Source of the DNA: Planctomycetota bacterium
GTDB lineage: Bacteria > Planctomycetota > UBA11346
Reading direction: 5' to 3'
Assembly (NCBI GenBank): GCA_022841245.1
Contig: JALHRW010000008.1
Coordinates: forward strand, 1 to 61,135
Length of the DNA stretch: 61,135 nt
Shown: piece after piece, positions 37,863 through 46,316 of the stretch
Layout: each line of letters opens with the position of its first letter
Position numbering within the stretch: position 1 is the stretch's first letter
Position numbers and translations under genes: made by a program
The notes under the pieces: generated by a model
Told to the model about the DNA's origin: nothing
What the model saw: only the letters and a program-made list of their open reading frames with translations
Databases searched by the model: none

Positions 37863-38738
37863 ATGATGCTCTGCCGCATGCCGGTCAAGATCACCCTCGC
37901 CGTCGCCATGGGCACCTGCTTCGGGGTGCAGGACGCCATCGACATGGCGCTCGACCCGGCCTATCGCGGCAACCTCACCGTGGTCGGGCAGCTGGTGCAC
38001 AACCCGCAGGTCACCGAGCGGCTGCTGGCCAACGGCGTGCGCATCGTCGAGCGCGACCAGATCGACTCGATCACCACCAAGGCGGTGATGATCACCGCGC
38101 ACGGTGCGGCCGACGCGACCAAGGCCGACCTGCAGAAGCGCGGCTTCACCGTCTACGATGCGACCTGCCCGCTGGTGATCCGCCTGCACAAGCTGGCGCG
38201 CTTCCTCGAGCGCGAGGGCTGGTTCCCGGTGATCATCGGCAAGGCCGACCACGTCGAGGTCAAAGGCGTGGTCGGCAACCTCAAGGCCAGCGCGGTGGTC
38301 TACCACGAGCAGGACTTCGAGCAGCTGCGCGGCCATCCCCGTCTCGGCGTGGTCAGCCAGACGACCAACCGCCTCGACAAGGTGACCAGGCTGCTGACCG
38401 CGATGCGCGCGCTGCCCTGGGTCGAGGAGCTGCGCTTCATCGATACGGTGTGCCAGCCGGTGAAGGAGCGCCAGGCCGCCATCGCCACCCTGCTGCAGGC
38501 CGACATCGATCTCGGCATCGTGGTGGGGGGGCGGAACAGCGCCAACACCGCCAAGCTGCGCGAGGTCATCGCCGACAAGGGCATCGCCGCCTTCCACGTC
38601 GAGCGGCCCGAGGAGGTCGATCCGCGCTGGTTCGTCGGCCGCCGTCATGTCGGCATCACCGCCGGCACCTCGACTCCGCCGGATGTGATCGAGGCGGTCG
38701 AGCGTCGCGTGCGTGAGATCGTTACGCCCGCCGCCTGA
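37863..38738 (+). CDS. ispH: 4-hydroxy-3-methylbut-2-enyl diphosphate reductase
   Basis: 291 aa. Last step of the non-mevalonate isoprenoid pathway, giving IPP and DMAPP using a [4Fe-4S] cluster. The three cluster cysteines are at 19 ('GTCFGV'), 102 ('DATCPLV') and 197 ('DTVCQPVKERQ'), with 'SQTTNR' and 'GGRNSANTAKL' of the active-site domains. The N-terminal GTCFGV replaces the common GFCAGV. Alternative ATGs at 37866 and 37881 exist; the last gives the more typical N-terminus. Confidence 0.93.
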   Translation: MMLCRMPVKITLAVAMGTCFGVQDAIDMALDPAYRGNLTVVGQLVHNPQVTERLLANGVRIVERDQIDSITTKAVMITAHGAADATKADLQKRGFTVYDATCPLVIRLHKLARFLEREGWFPVIIGKADHVEVKGVVGNLKASAVVYHEQDFEQLRGHPRLGVVSQTTNRLDKVTRLLTAMRALPWVEELRFIDTVCQPVKERQAAIATLLQADIDLGIVVGGRNSANTAKLREVIADKGIAAFHVERPEEVDPRWFVGRRHVGITAGTSTPPDVIEAVERRVREIVTPAA

Positions 38739-38782
38739 TCGCGGTTGCTTCCGGGGGCTGTTCCGCTTCTGCTGCCCGGTCC

Positions 38783-39679
38783 ATGGCGGAACCGGTGACG
38801 CGAGGAATCCCGAGGAGACGGCCGGAACGGCTGCCGCACGGCAGCTGGACGCGGCGGCTGTACGATGCCGGCCTGCTGCTGGCGGGCGTGGCTATCGCCG
38901 CACTCGCCTTCAACCACTTCCTCGTCCCGCACCATGTCGCCTGCGGCGGCGTGGTCGGCATGTCGCTGGTGCTGAACCGCGCCTTCGGGGTCGACACGGC
39001 GGTGATCCAGGTCGCGGCCAACCTCGCCATCCTCGGCCTGGGGCTCGGCGTGCTCGGTCGCGGTGCTGCTCTGCGCGCCCTCGCCGGGAGCTTGCTCATG
39101 CCGCTGGCGGTGGCGCTGGCCGGCAGGACGCCGTGGTGCGACGATCCGTTGCTCGCCGCCCTGGCCGGCGCGGCCGGCATCGGCATCGGCGTCGGTCTGA
39201 GCCTGCGCAGCGGCTGGACGGTGGGCGGCTTCAGCCTGTTCGCGCGGCTGCTCGACCGGCGCTTCGGCCTGGGCGTCGCCCGGGTGCTCGCCCTGCTCGA
39301 CGGCGCGGTGGTCATCGCCGCTGGGCTGGTCATCGGCTCGCCGCAGGCCGCGATCCTCGCCCTGGTCGCGGTGTTCACCACCACCAGAGCGGTCGACATG
39401 GTCAACGCCGGCCTCGCCCGGGCCAAGAGCGTCATGATCGTCAGCCGTCGCTCGGCCGAGGTGCGCGAGGCGGTGCTGCACGAGCTCGACCTTGGCGCCA
39501 CCGTCCTGCCGGCCCAGGGCGGCTTCACCGGCACACCGATGGAGGTGCTGCTGGTGGTGGTGCCGCCGGGCGATCTGTGGCGGCTGAAGCAGCGGGTCGG
39601 CGAGCTCGACCCCGAGGCCTTCACCGTCGTCTCCGACGCGCACGAGGTCCTCGGGCACGGCTTCCACTCCCCCGGTTGA
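38783..39679 (+). CDS. YitT-family membrane protein with DUF2179 domain
   Basis: 298 aa integral membrane protein. Five or six helices ('AGLLLAGVAIAALAFNHFLV', 'VIQVAANLAILGLGLGVL', 'LLAALAGAAGIGIGVGLSL') are followed by a cytoplasmic C-terminal DUF2179 domain of about 80 residues ('KSVMIVSRRSAEVREAVL', 'GATVLPAQGGFTGTPMEVLL'). It resembles YitT/YvjA proteins, whose substrate is not known. It follows ispH by 44 bp on the same strand. Confidence 0.88.
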   Translation: MAEPVTRGIPRRRPERLPHGSWTRRLYDAGLLLAGVAIAALAFNHFLVPHHVACGGVVGMSLVLNRAFGVDTAVIQVAANLAILGLGLGVLGRGAALRALAGSLLMPLAVALAGRTPWCDDPLLAALAGAAGIGIGVGLSLRSGWTVGGFSLFARLLDRRFGLGVARVLALLDGAVVIAAGLVIGSPQAAILALVAVFTTTRAVDMVNAGLARAKSVMIVSRRSAEVREAVLHELDLGATVLPAQGGFTGTPMEVLLVVVPPGDLWRLKQRVGELDPEAFTVVSDAHEVLGHGFHSPG

Positions 39680-39691
39680 GGCCGTAGGGGA

Positions 39692-39744
39692 AAGGGGGAG
39701 CGCCGTCTTGCCGGCGGCGCATCGTCGCCATGCTGCTCCCCCTT
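39692..39744 (+). other. Nested stem-loop between YitT gene and parC
   Basis: Outer 10-bp arms AAGGGGGAGC (39692) and GCTCCCCCTT (39735) enclose a second GC-rich inverted repeat. The right arm ends 10 bp before the parC ATG, next to its GGAG ribosome site. It could terminate the upstream transcript or modulate parC translation. Confidence 0.5.
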
Positions 39745-39754
39745 CGGAGCTTCC

Positions 39755-41707
39755 ATGGCCTACCTCGAACCGCTGATGCGGCGGAACTTCCTCGAATACG
39801 CCAGCTACGTCGTCGTCGACCGTGCCATCCCGGCTTTGCGCGACGGCTGCAAGCCGGTGCAGCGCCGCATCTTGCATACCATCTGGACGATGGACGACGG
39901 CAAGTTCATGAAGGTCGCCAACATCATCGGCGAGACCATGAAGCTGCATCCGCACGGCGACGCCTCGATCGGCGACGCGCTGGTGGTGCTGGCCAACAAG
40001 GGCCGTTGCCCGGACGACGCCGACCTCGGCTACTTCATCGAGCGCCAGGGCAACTTCGGCAACATCCTCACCGGCGACAACGCCGCCGCGCCGCGCTACA
40101 TCGAATGCCGGCTGACCGCCCTGGCCAAGGAGACGCTCTTCAACCCGGCCCTGACCGAGATGGTCCCGTCCTACGACGGCCGCAAGGAGGAGCCCGAGGC
40201 GCTGCCGAGCAAGCTGCCGACCATCCTGCTGCTGGGCACTGAAGGCATCGCGGTGGGCATGGCCACCTCGATCCTGCCGCACAACCTCGGCGAACTGCTC
40301 AAGGGCCAGATCGCCATCCTCAAGGGCGAGAAGTTCCGCCTCCATCCCGACTTCCCGCAGGGCGGGATCATGGACGCGTCCGAGTACGACGATGGCAAGG
40401 GCAAGGTGCGGGTGCGCGCCAAGATCGAGAACGATGGCGAGAAGAAGGTCATCATCCGCGAGATCCCGCCCGGCACCACGGTCGAGAGCCTGATCGAGTC
40501 GATCGAGGAGGCGATCCAGAAGGGCAAGGTCAAGATCAGCGAGATCAGCGACCGCACCGGCTCCGAGGTCGAGATCGTGCTGGTGCTGACCCGCGGCGTC
40601 TACGCCGACGAGGTCATCCCGCAGCTCTTCGCCTACACCCAGTGCGAGACCTCGATCAATTCGAACATCGTCGTCATCCGCGATGACAAGCCGGTCGAGC
40701 TGAAGGCCAGCGAGATGCTCCGCGCCTGCACCGAGCGGCTGCAGGCGCTGACCAAGGCCGAGCTCGAGCACGAGCTGGCCAAGCTGATCGGCAAGCAGCA
40801 CAACCTCACCCTCGAGCGCATCTTCATCGAGAACCGCGTCTACAAGAAGATCGAGGAGCAGAAGACGGCGGAGGGGGTCAGGAACGCGGTGATCAAGGGC
40901 ATGGATCCCTTCAAGTCGCAGTTCATCCGCGAGCTCACCGACGAGGACGTCACCCGGCTGCTCGAGATCCCGATCAAGCGCATCAGCGCCTTCGACATCG
41001 AGCAGAACCGCAAGGACATCGGTGCGATCGAGGCCGAGATCAAGCAGATCAAGGCCAAGCTCAAGGACCTGGTCGGCACCTGCATCGCCTGGCTGGAGGG
41101 GATCCTCGCCAAGTACGGCCCGAAGTTCCCCCGCCGCACCAAGGTCAAGGGCTTCGAGAGCGTCGACAAGAAGGCGGTGGCCAACGCCAACCTGCGCATC
41201 GGCTACGACTCGTCGACCGGCTTCATCGGCACCGCGGTGAAGAGCGGCGATCGCGAGCTGAAGATCAGCGAGTACGACAAGATCATCGCGATCATGCAGG
41301 ACGGCATGTACCGCATCATGGGCCCGACCGAGAAGACCGTGCTGGAAGGCAAGCTGATCCACCTCGACCGCTTCGACGAGGAGGCCGGCCTGACCATCAC
41401 CGTGGTCTACCGCGACAAGGATCGCGAGCCGTGGGGCAAGGTGACGACGATCAGCTCGTTCATCAAGGATCGCGAGTACGAGCTGATCAAGGACCGCGCC
41501 GGCAAGATCGACTACTTCGCGGTCGGCACCGGCGGTGTCGCCACCCTGCACTTCGCCCCGGCCAAGGGCCAGCGCGTGCACGAGCAGGTCGTCGACCTGG
41601 GCGCGCTCGAGCCGTGCGGGGTGACCACGCGCGGCACCAAGCTGGCTGACAAGCCGGTGCAGAAGGTGGTCGTGACGCGACCCGCCGCCGGACCGCCGAA
41701 GGCCTGA
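39755..41707 (+). CDS. parC: DNA topoisomerase IV subunit A (short form)
   Basis: 650 aa. Decatenating type II topoisomerase subunit. The catalytic Tyr115 lies in 'APRYIECRL'. No GyrA box is found, and the C-terminal region is much shorter than in gyrase. The quinolone-contact stretch reads 'HPHGDASIGDAL': Ala70 stands where gyrase has Ser, while Asp74 is kept. Sequence style ('LRIGYDSSTGFIG', many Lys/Glu) resembles the Chlamydia/Bacteroidota type of ParC. parE is not in the window. Confidence 0.92.
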   Translation: MAYLEPLMRRNFLEYASYVVVDRAIPALRDGCKPVQRRILHTIWTMDDGKFMKVANIIGETMKLHPHGDASIGDALVVLANKGRCPDDADLGYFIERQGNFGNILTGDNAAAPRYIECRLTALAKETLFNPALTEMVPSYDGRKEEPEALPSKLPTILLLGTEGIAVGMATSILPHNLGELLKGQIAILKGEKFRLHPDFPQGGIMDASEYDDGKGKVRVRAKIENDGEKKVIIREIPPGTTVESLIESIEEAIQKGKVKISEISDRTGSEVEIVLVLTRGVYADEVIPQLFAYTQCETSINSNIVVIRDDKPVELKASEMLRACTERLQALTKAELEHELAKLIGKQHNLTLERIFIENRVYKKIEEQKTAEGVRNAVIKGMDPFKSQFIRELTDEDVTRLLEIPIKRISAFDIEQNRKDIGAIEAEIKQIKAKLKDLVGTCIAWLEGILAKYGPKFPRRTKVKGFESVDKKAVANANLRIGYDSSTGFIGTAVKSGDRELKISEYDKIIAIMQDGMYRIMGPTEKTVLEGKLIHLDRFDEEAGLTITVVYRDKDREPWGKVTTISSFIKDREYELIKDRAGKIDYFAVGTGGVATLHFAPAKGQRVHEQVVDLGALEPCGVTTRGTKLADKPVQKVVVTRPAAGPPKA

Positions 41708-41708
41708 C

Positions 41709-43073
41709 ATGGAGCGCGCGGCCGCCTCCCTCGGCGGTCTAGCCCGCCTCGCTCTCCCGCTGGCCGCCAGCACCGGCCTGGGCTTCTTCATGCACTACGT
41801 CAATCGGACGGTGCTGAGCTGGTACAGCCCCGACGCCCTCGCTGCCGCCCTGCCGGCCGGCATGCTGGCGTGGGCCTTCCAGGGGCTGTTCATCGTTTCG
41901 TGCGGCTACCTCGGCGTCTTTGCCGCCCAGCACCTCGCCGCCGGCGAGCGGCGCGAGGCCGGCGCCATGGTCTGGCCGATGTTCGTGCTGTCCGGCATCG
42001 GCCTGGCGCTCTCCTTCATCCTCATCCCGCTGCGCCATCAGCTGGCCGCCGTGTTCGGCACCGAGGGTGCCGTCGAGCGCGACCTGGCCGAGCTGCTCGG
42101 CTGGTACCTCGCCGAAGTCGGCCCGCTGGCGGCAGCCTCCGGCATCGCCGGCTTCTGCGGCGGAATCGGCCGCACCACCCGCGTCCTGACCATGAGCATC
42201 GGCGGAGCATTGGTGTGCATCGTCCTCAACCGCTGGCTGGTGCTCGGGGGTTTCGGCCTGCCCGCACTCGGGGTCACCGGGGCCGGCATCGCCAGCCTCG
42301 CCACCGCCGTGGCCATGCTGCTGGGCTGGCTGGTCTGGCTGTTCGCTCCGCTGCAGCGTGCCGAGCTGGAGACCTGGGCGGCGCGCAATCTCGACATGGC
42401 GCGGCTGCGCCGCTTCCTCTCCTTCGCCGTGCCGCGTGGCGGCACCGAGATCCTCGAGATGGTCGCCTTCGTCGCCTTCACCGCCGTGCTCACCCGCCTG
42501 GGCACCGACGCGCTCAGCGCCAGCAACCTCGCCTTCAACACCTACCTGCTGCTGATGGTGCCGGTGGTCGGTTTCTCACAGGGCATCAGCATCGCGGTCG
42601 GGCACGCGATGGGCGCCGCCCGGCCGGATCTCGCCCGGCAGGTGGTGCGTTCAGCATTCATCCTGGTCGGACCATATATGGCGCTGGTGGCGCTGGCCTT
42701 CGTCCTGGTGCCGCGATTGCTGCTGCTGCCGGCGCATCACGGCGATGCCATCCTGTGGGAGCGGCAGATGGTCCTGGCAGAGCCGGTGATGTGGTTCCTC
42801 GCTGCCGCGATGCCGTTCGAGATGATGCACTGGATCTGGCGCTCGACCGTGCAGGGGGCCGGAGACACGCGCTGGCCGCTGCTCATGCTGGTCGGCGTGG
42901 CGCTGGTCGTGCTGGCCGGTCCAGCCTGGCTGCTGCTGCCGTACATGGAACCCGGCCTGGGCGGGCTGCGCATCTGCTACGGCCTGTTCATCGTGTACGT
43001 GGTCGGCATCGCGCTGGCGATGTATCTGCGTTATGCCCGAGGCCCCTGGCCAACCATGTCAGTGCGGCATTGA
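41709..43073 (+). CDS. MATE-family efflux transporter
   Basis: 454 aa with about 12 hydrophobic helices in two related halves, as in MATE (NorM-type) exporters that extrude cationic drugs using Na+ or H+. Family-like segments include 'GLFIVSCGYLGVFAAQHLA', 'GIGRTTRVLTMSIGGALV' and, in the second half, 'VVGFSQGISIAVGHAMGA'. ATG 41709 lies one base after the parC stop, suggesting co-transcription. Substrate unknown. Confidence 0.88.
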   Translation: MERAAASLGGLARLALPLAASTGLGFFMHYVNRTVLSWYSPDALAAALPAGMLAWAFQGLFIVSCGYLGVFAAQHLAAGERREAGAMVWPMFVLSGIGLALSFILIPLRHQLAAVFGTEGAVERDLAELLGWYLAEVGPLAAASGIAGFCGGIGRTTRVLTMSIGGALVCIVLNRWLVLGGFGLPALGVTGAGIASLATAVAMLLGWLVWLFAPLQRAELETWAARNLDMARLRRFLSFAVPRGGTEILEMVAFVAFTAVLTRLGTDALSASNLAFNTYLLLMVPVVGFSQGISIAVGHAMGAARPDLARQVVRSAFILVGPYMALVALAFVLVPRLLLLPAHHGDAILWERQMVLAEPVMWFLAAAMPFEMMHWIWRSTVQGAGDTRWPLLMLVGVALVVLAGPAWLLLPYMEPGLGGLRICYGLFIVYVVGIALAMYLRYARGPWPTMSVRH

Positions 43074-43188
43074 TGCTCGGGGCGTTGCCCCCGCGGCCAT
43101 TGTCGCGACTCGGTTTCGTCGCATGCGCTCCGAAGCCGTGGGCGGATGGGCTGCGCCCATTGTATCCGCCCATCGCCGCTCGGCGGCC
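43074..43188 (-). repeat. Dispersed intergenic element, copy B
   Basis: Minus-strand copy of the element at 37485-37620: GGCCGCCGAG start, GGGCGGATACAATGG with the complementary CATCCGCCC (43140-43171), and a GGGGGCAACGCCCC-type end. It starts at the first base after the MATE stop codon. Middle parts of the two copies differ. Confidence 0.6.
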
Positions 43189-43214
43189 GGCCGCTTCGCG
43201 GCTTTGAAACGCAG

Positions 43215-43240
43215 AAACCCCGGGCGGGCGCCCGGGGTTT
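43215..43240 (-). terminator. Terminator of rplS (possibly bidirectional)
   Basis: Perfect 12-bp stem AAACCCCGGGCG/CGCCCGGGGTTT with a 2-nt loop, 24 bp after the rplS stop and also downstream of the MATE gene. Short T-runs occur on both sides. Confidence 0.75.
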
Positions 43241-43264
43241 CGTGTGATCGCCGGTGATCGGCGT

Positions 43265-43645
43265 TCAGGCCTTGGCGGGAGCGGCGACTTCGGCCTCGAG
43301 CAGTTCCTTGACCTTGGTCGACTTGCCGACGCGGCCGCGCAGGTAGTAGAGCTTGGCGCGGCGGACCTTGCCGGCGCGGGTCACTTCGACCTTGGCCAGG
43401 CGCGGGCTGTTGACCGGCCAGGTGCGCTCGACGCCCTCGCCGGAGACGATGCGGCGGACGGTGAACGAGGCGTTGATCGCGCCCTGGCCGCGGCCTCGGG
43501 CGATGACCGTGCCATTGAAGACCTGGATGCGCTCCTTGTCGCCTTCCTTGATCTTGACGTGCACGTCGACGGTATCGCCGACCTTGAAGTCGCCCAAGGG
43601 CTCCTTGCGCAGCGAGGACTTGGTGGCGAGATCGATCAGGTTCAT
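43265..43645 (-). CDS. rplS: 50S ribosomal protein L19
   Basis: 126 aa. Sits at the 30S-50S interface. Clear L19 signatures: '[20 protein letters not shown]', '[17 protein letters not shown]', '[19 protein letters not shown]' and '[19 protein letters not shown]'. It has an Ala-rich C-terminal extension. Usually in the rpsP-rimM-trmD-rplS operon, but here it stands alone with its own terminator, about 26 kb from trmD. Confidence 0.97.
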   Translation of the reverse strand: MNLIDLATKSSLRKEPLGDFKVGDTVDVHVKIKEGDKERIQVFNGTVIARGRGQGAINASFTVRRIVSGEGVERTWPVNSPRLAKVEVTRAGKVRRAKLYYLRGRVGKSTKVKELLEAEVAAPAKA

Positions 43646-43773
43646 GTGGGCTCCGCTGCTTCCGCTTTGATGAGGGGCGGGACTTTATGTCGGCCAGCAG
43701 CCTGTCAACTACGGCGGTGGCTGTCCCGGGTCGGCCAGCGGAAGCGCCTCTGCCTCGGAATCGGCGTCGCAGG

Positions 43774-43790
43774 GATGCATATCATGCATC
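43774..43790. promoter_or_regulatory. Palindrome upstream of ATP synthase operon
   Basis: GATGCAT, three bases, ATGCATC: perfect 7-bp arms in a less GC-rich patch, about 75 bp before the first atp gene. A TTGACT at 43815 might be a -35, but its -10 at 17-bp spacing (AAGGTC) is poor. Possible operator. Confidence 0.4.
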
Positions 43791-43865
43791 TTCGGCACCC
43801 CATCCCCGCCGTTCTTGACTGTCATGCGACCCCACCCAAGGTCTCGGCCTGCCGTGCCAGCCGCA

Positions 43866-44063
43866 ATGACTGAACCCAAACCCCGTAATCCGTTCGCCGG
43901 CGCCAACGCCGGCTACCTGCCGCTGTCGGGCGTGATCCTGGGCTTCGGTGGCGGCTGGCTGATCGACCGGGTGGCCGGCACGCTGCCGTTGTGGACCCTG
44001 GTACTGGGCGTGATCTTCACCGCTGCCGGTCTCTACCACATGGTGCGCGAGGCGAAGCGATGA
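43866..44063 (+). CDS. AtpZ/AtpI-like small membrane protein
   Basis: 65 aa with two membrane helices ('YLPLSGVILGFGGGWLID' and 'LWTLVLGVIFTAAGLYHMV'), the size and hairpin shape of AtpZ/AtpI-type proteins at the head of F-type ATP synthase operons. Those proteins are implicated in c-ring assembly or Mg2+/Ca2+ transport. ATG 43866 gives the compact form; its stop overlaps the next start (ATGA). Confidence 0.8.
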   Translation: MTEPKPRNPFAGANAGYLPLSGVILGFGGGWLIDRVAGTLPLWTLVLGVIFTAAGLYHMVREAKR

Positions 44064-44359
44064 GCGCCCTGATCGCCGCCGTCGTGCTCGCTCTGGCGAT
44101 CGCCACCGCCGCCAGCCTGCTGGCGCGCATGACCGTGCGCGGCGCCCTCGGCGTCTGCCTGGCTGGCCAGATGTGCGCCATGTTTGTCCGTCTGGCCGGC
44201 CTGGGCGGCATCGCCGTACTGCTGCACATGCGCTGGCCGCAGGACCTGCTCATCGGACTGGCTGGTGCAGCGGTCGTCCTGATCGGCGGATTGGCCCTGG
44301 ACGCACGCCATCTGCTCCGCACGTTGCGCACCCCTACCGAGGAGCGAGTCCGTGCCTGA
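44060..44359 (+). CDS. Second AtpI-like membrane protein of atp operon
   Basis: 99 aa, three hydrophobic segments ('ALIAAVVLALAIATAASLLA', 'MFVRLAGLGGIAVLLHM', 'LLIGLAGAAVVLIGGLAL') and a basic tail. Similar in size and place to the AtpI/AtpR subunits lying before atpB, which assist c-ring assembly. Overlaps the previous gene by four bases and atpB by eight. Confidence 0.75.
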   Translation: MSALIAAVVLALAIATAASLLARMTVRGALGVCLAGQMCAMFVRLAGLGGIAVLLHMRWPQDLLIGLAGAAVVLIGGLALDARHLLRTLRTPTEERVRA

Positions 44360-45434
44360 GCCGACTCCCGTCTCTGCCCATGATGTCGAGGTTGCCGGCC
44401 ATCAGGCCGCCGCGCCCGCCGCCCACGCCGGCTTCGACTTCGCTGCATCGATTTCGCACCACAACATGCCGTATCCGGCGATCGAGCCGCTGCACGGCAA
44501 GCCGATCCTGATCTTCGATCTCGCCGGCTACGCGAAGAAGAACCTCGACTACTACCAGCACTCCTATCCGGACAAGCTGGCCGCTGCCGATGGCGCGCCG
44601 TACATCGGCTGGGCCACCGCCAAGGTCGGCAGCGAAGGCGCCGCGCCGCTGGCCAAGGCCATGGCTCTGGCCGACCACAAGTCGGCCCTCGGTTCGCTGC
44701 CGCAGTCGATGGCCTGGCTCAACCAGCAGATCTTCTGGGGCACCATCGCCCTGCTGGTCATCGCCGTCGCCCTGGTCGGCTTCGCCAAGCGCAAGCCGGG
44801 ACAGCTGAAGCCGGAAGGCCGCATCCAGCACATGCTCGAAGCGGTGACGCTGTTCGTCCGCGACGACATCGTGCGGCCGAACTTCCACCACCACGCCGAC
44901 AGCTGGGTGCCGCACTTCGCCGCCATCTTCTTCGCCATCCTCGCCTGCAACCTGATCGGCCTGATCCCCGGCACCGGCACCGCCACCGGCAACATCGGCG
45001 TCACGGTGGCCTTGGCCATCACCACGCTGCTGTCGATGCTGTTCTTCGGCATGAAGGAGCAGGGCGTCGGCAAGTTCTGGATCAACCTGGTGCCGGTCCC
45101 CTTCAGCCTCAAGCCGGCGGAGCTGCCGATCTGGCTGATGCTCGCCGGCATCGAAGGCCTCGGCCTGCTGATCAAGCCGGTGGCCCTGGCCATCCGTCTC
45201 TTCGCCAACATGTTCGCCGGCCACACCGTGCTGCTCGCCTTCACCAGCCTCGGCCTGATCATCAACGCCGCCCGCCCCGATCTCGCCGCGCTCAGCGTCG
45301 GGATGAGCGGCTTCGGCCTGGCGCTCGCCTTCGCCATCTTCTTCCTCGAACTCCTCGTCGCCTTCATCCAGGCCTACGTCTTCACCCTGCTATCCGCGGT
45401 GTTCATCGGCTCCTCGATGCACCCGGAACACTGA
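44352..45434 (+). CDS. atpB: F-type ATP synthase subunit a
   Basis: 360 aa, about 100 residues longer than the E. coli protein because of an N-terminal extension rich in Ala/His before the first helix ('IFWGTIALLVIAVALVGF'). The conserved proton-path helix is in 'KPVALAIRLFANMFAGH', whose Arg faces the c-ring carboxylate, followed by 'ELLVAFIQAYVFTLLSAVF'. Membrane half-channel of the rotary motor. Start GTG 44352 overlaps the preceding gene. Confidence 0.95.
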   Translation: MPEPTPVSAHDVEVAGHQAAAPAAHAGFDFAASISHHNMPYPAIEPLHGKPILIFDLAGYAKKNLDYYQHSYPDKLAAADGAPYIGWATAKVGSEGAAPLAKAMALADHKSALGSLPQSMAWLNQQIFWGTIALLVIAVALVGFAKRKPGQLKPEGRIQHMLEAVTLFVRDDIVRPNFHHHADSWVPHFAAIFFAILACNLIGLIPGTGTATGNIGVTVALAITTLLSMLFFGMKEQGVGKFWINLVPVPFSLKPAELPIWLMLAGIEGLGLLIKPVALAIRLFANMFAGHTVLLAFTSLGLIINAARPDLAALSVGMSGFGLALAFAIFFLELLVAFIQAYVFTLLSAVFIGSSMHPEH

Positions 45435-45450
45435 TCCCCCGGAGCTTCCC

Positions 45451-45756
45451 ATGTCAGACCTCTCCACTGTCGTCAACGCCGTCGCCCAGGTCGCTGCCGC
45501 GGCCGAGCCCGCCGCCAACGCCGCTGCGCAGGCCGTGTCCTTCTCGCCGCTCGGCGCCGGCATCGCCTTCGGCATCGCTGCCGGTGGCGCCGGCGTCGGC
45601 ATCGGCCTGACCGCCGCGGCCGCCCTCTCCGGCATGGCCCGCCAGCCCGAGCAGGGCAGCGCGCTCAAGGGCACCATGATCCTCGGCATCGCCTTCATCG
45701 AAGGTCTCGCCCTGATCGCCATGGTGTTCGCCCTGGTGGTCGTGTTCCTCAAGTAA
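45451..45756 (+). CDS. atpE: F-type ATP synthase subunit c
   Basis: 101 aa against the usual 75-85, through an Ala-rich N-terminal extension of about 28 residues. Two helices: 'GIAFGIAAGGAGVGIGL' and 'GIAFIEGLALIAMVFALVV', with the ion-carrying carboxylate Glu84. Ser/Thr does not follow Glu84, so the typical Na+-binding pattern is lacking and proton coupling is more likely. The loop 'MARQPEQ' contacts gamma/epsilon. Confidence 0.95.
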   Translation: MSDLSTVVNAVAQVAAAAEPAANAAAQAVSFSPLGAGIAFGIAAGGAGVGIGLTAAAALSGMARQPEQGSALKGTMILGIAFIEGLALIAMVFALVVVFLK

Positions 45757-45803
45757 TCTCCGGCTAGCCGCTACCCGCCCGCACGCCAGCCTGGAGCCCG
45801 CCC

Positions 45804-46313
45804 GTGGACATCAGCGCCTTCATCTTCGACCATGCCGCCAGCTTCGTCTGGTCGTGCGTTGCGTTCGTCGCCTTCGTCCTGGTGATCTACCGCTTCGGCG
45901 TGTCGGCGATCATGACGATGGTCGATGCCCGTGATGCCCGGATCAAGGCGCAGCTGGACGAGGCCGAGAGCCTCAACGCCAAGGCGAAGGCGCTGCAGGC
46001 CGATCTCGAGCGGCGCATCCGCGCCACCGAGGACCAGACCACCCAGACGATGACCCGGGTGCGCATGGAGGCCGAGCAGTCGAAGGACGCGCTGGTCGAG
46101 AAGGGGCGGGCCGAGGTCGAGGCGATGCGCCAGCGCGCGCTGCAGGACATCGAGGCCGCGCGCCACGCCGCCATCGTCAACCTGCGTGCCGAGGTCGCCG
46201 ACATCGCCACCGATGTCGCCGCCAAGATCATCGGCCAGCGGCTCGACGACGCCCGCCAGGGCGAACTGGTCAAGCAGGCCATCGACGCCTACGAAGCGGC
46301 AGGCAAGCGCTAA
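45804..46313 (+). CDS. atpF: F-type ATP synthase subunit b
   Basis: 169 aa peripheral stalk subunit. One N-terminal membrane helix ('[19 protein letters not shown]') precedes a long charged coiled coil ('[20 protein letters not shown]' and onward) ending in '[15 protein letters not shown]', the region that binds delta. Start GTG 45804. Only one b gene is present, so the stalk is probably a homodimer. Confidence 0.93.
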   Translation: MDISAFIFDHAASFVWSCVAFVAFVLVIYRFGVSAIMTMVDARDARIKAQLDEAESLNAKAKALQADLERRIRATEDQTTQTMTRVRMEAEQSKDALVEKGRAEVEAMRQRALQDIEAARHAAIVNLRAEVADIATDVAAKIIGQRLDDARQGELVKQAIDAYEAAGKR

Positions 46314-46316
46314 CTC

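Noticed and set aside
43815-43843. Standard sigma-70 promoter for the atp operon (TTGACT, 17 bp, AAGGTC)
   Set aside because: The -10 is too poor; mentioned only with the nearby palindrome.
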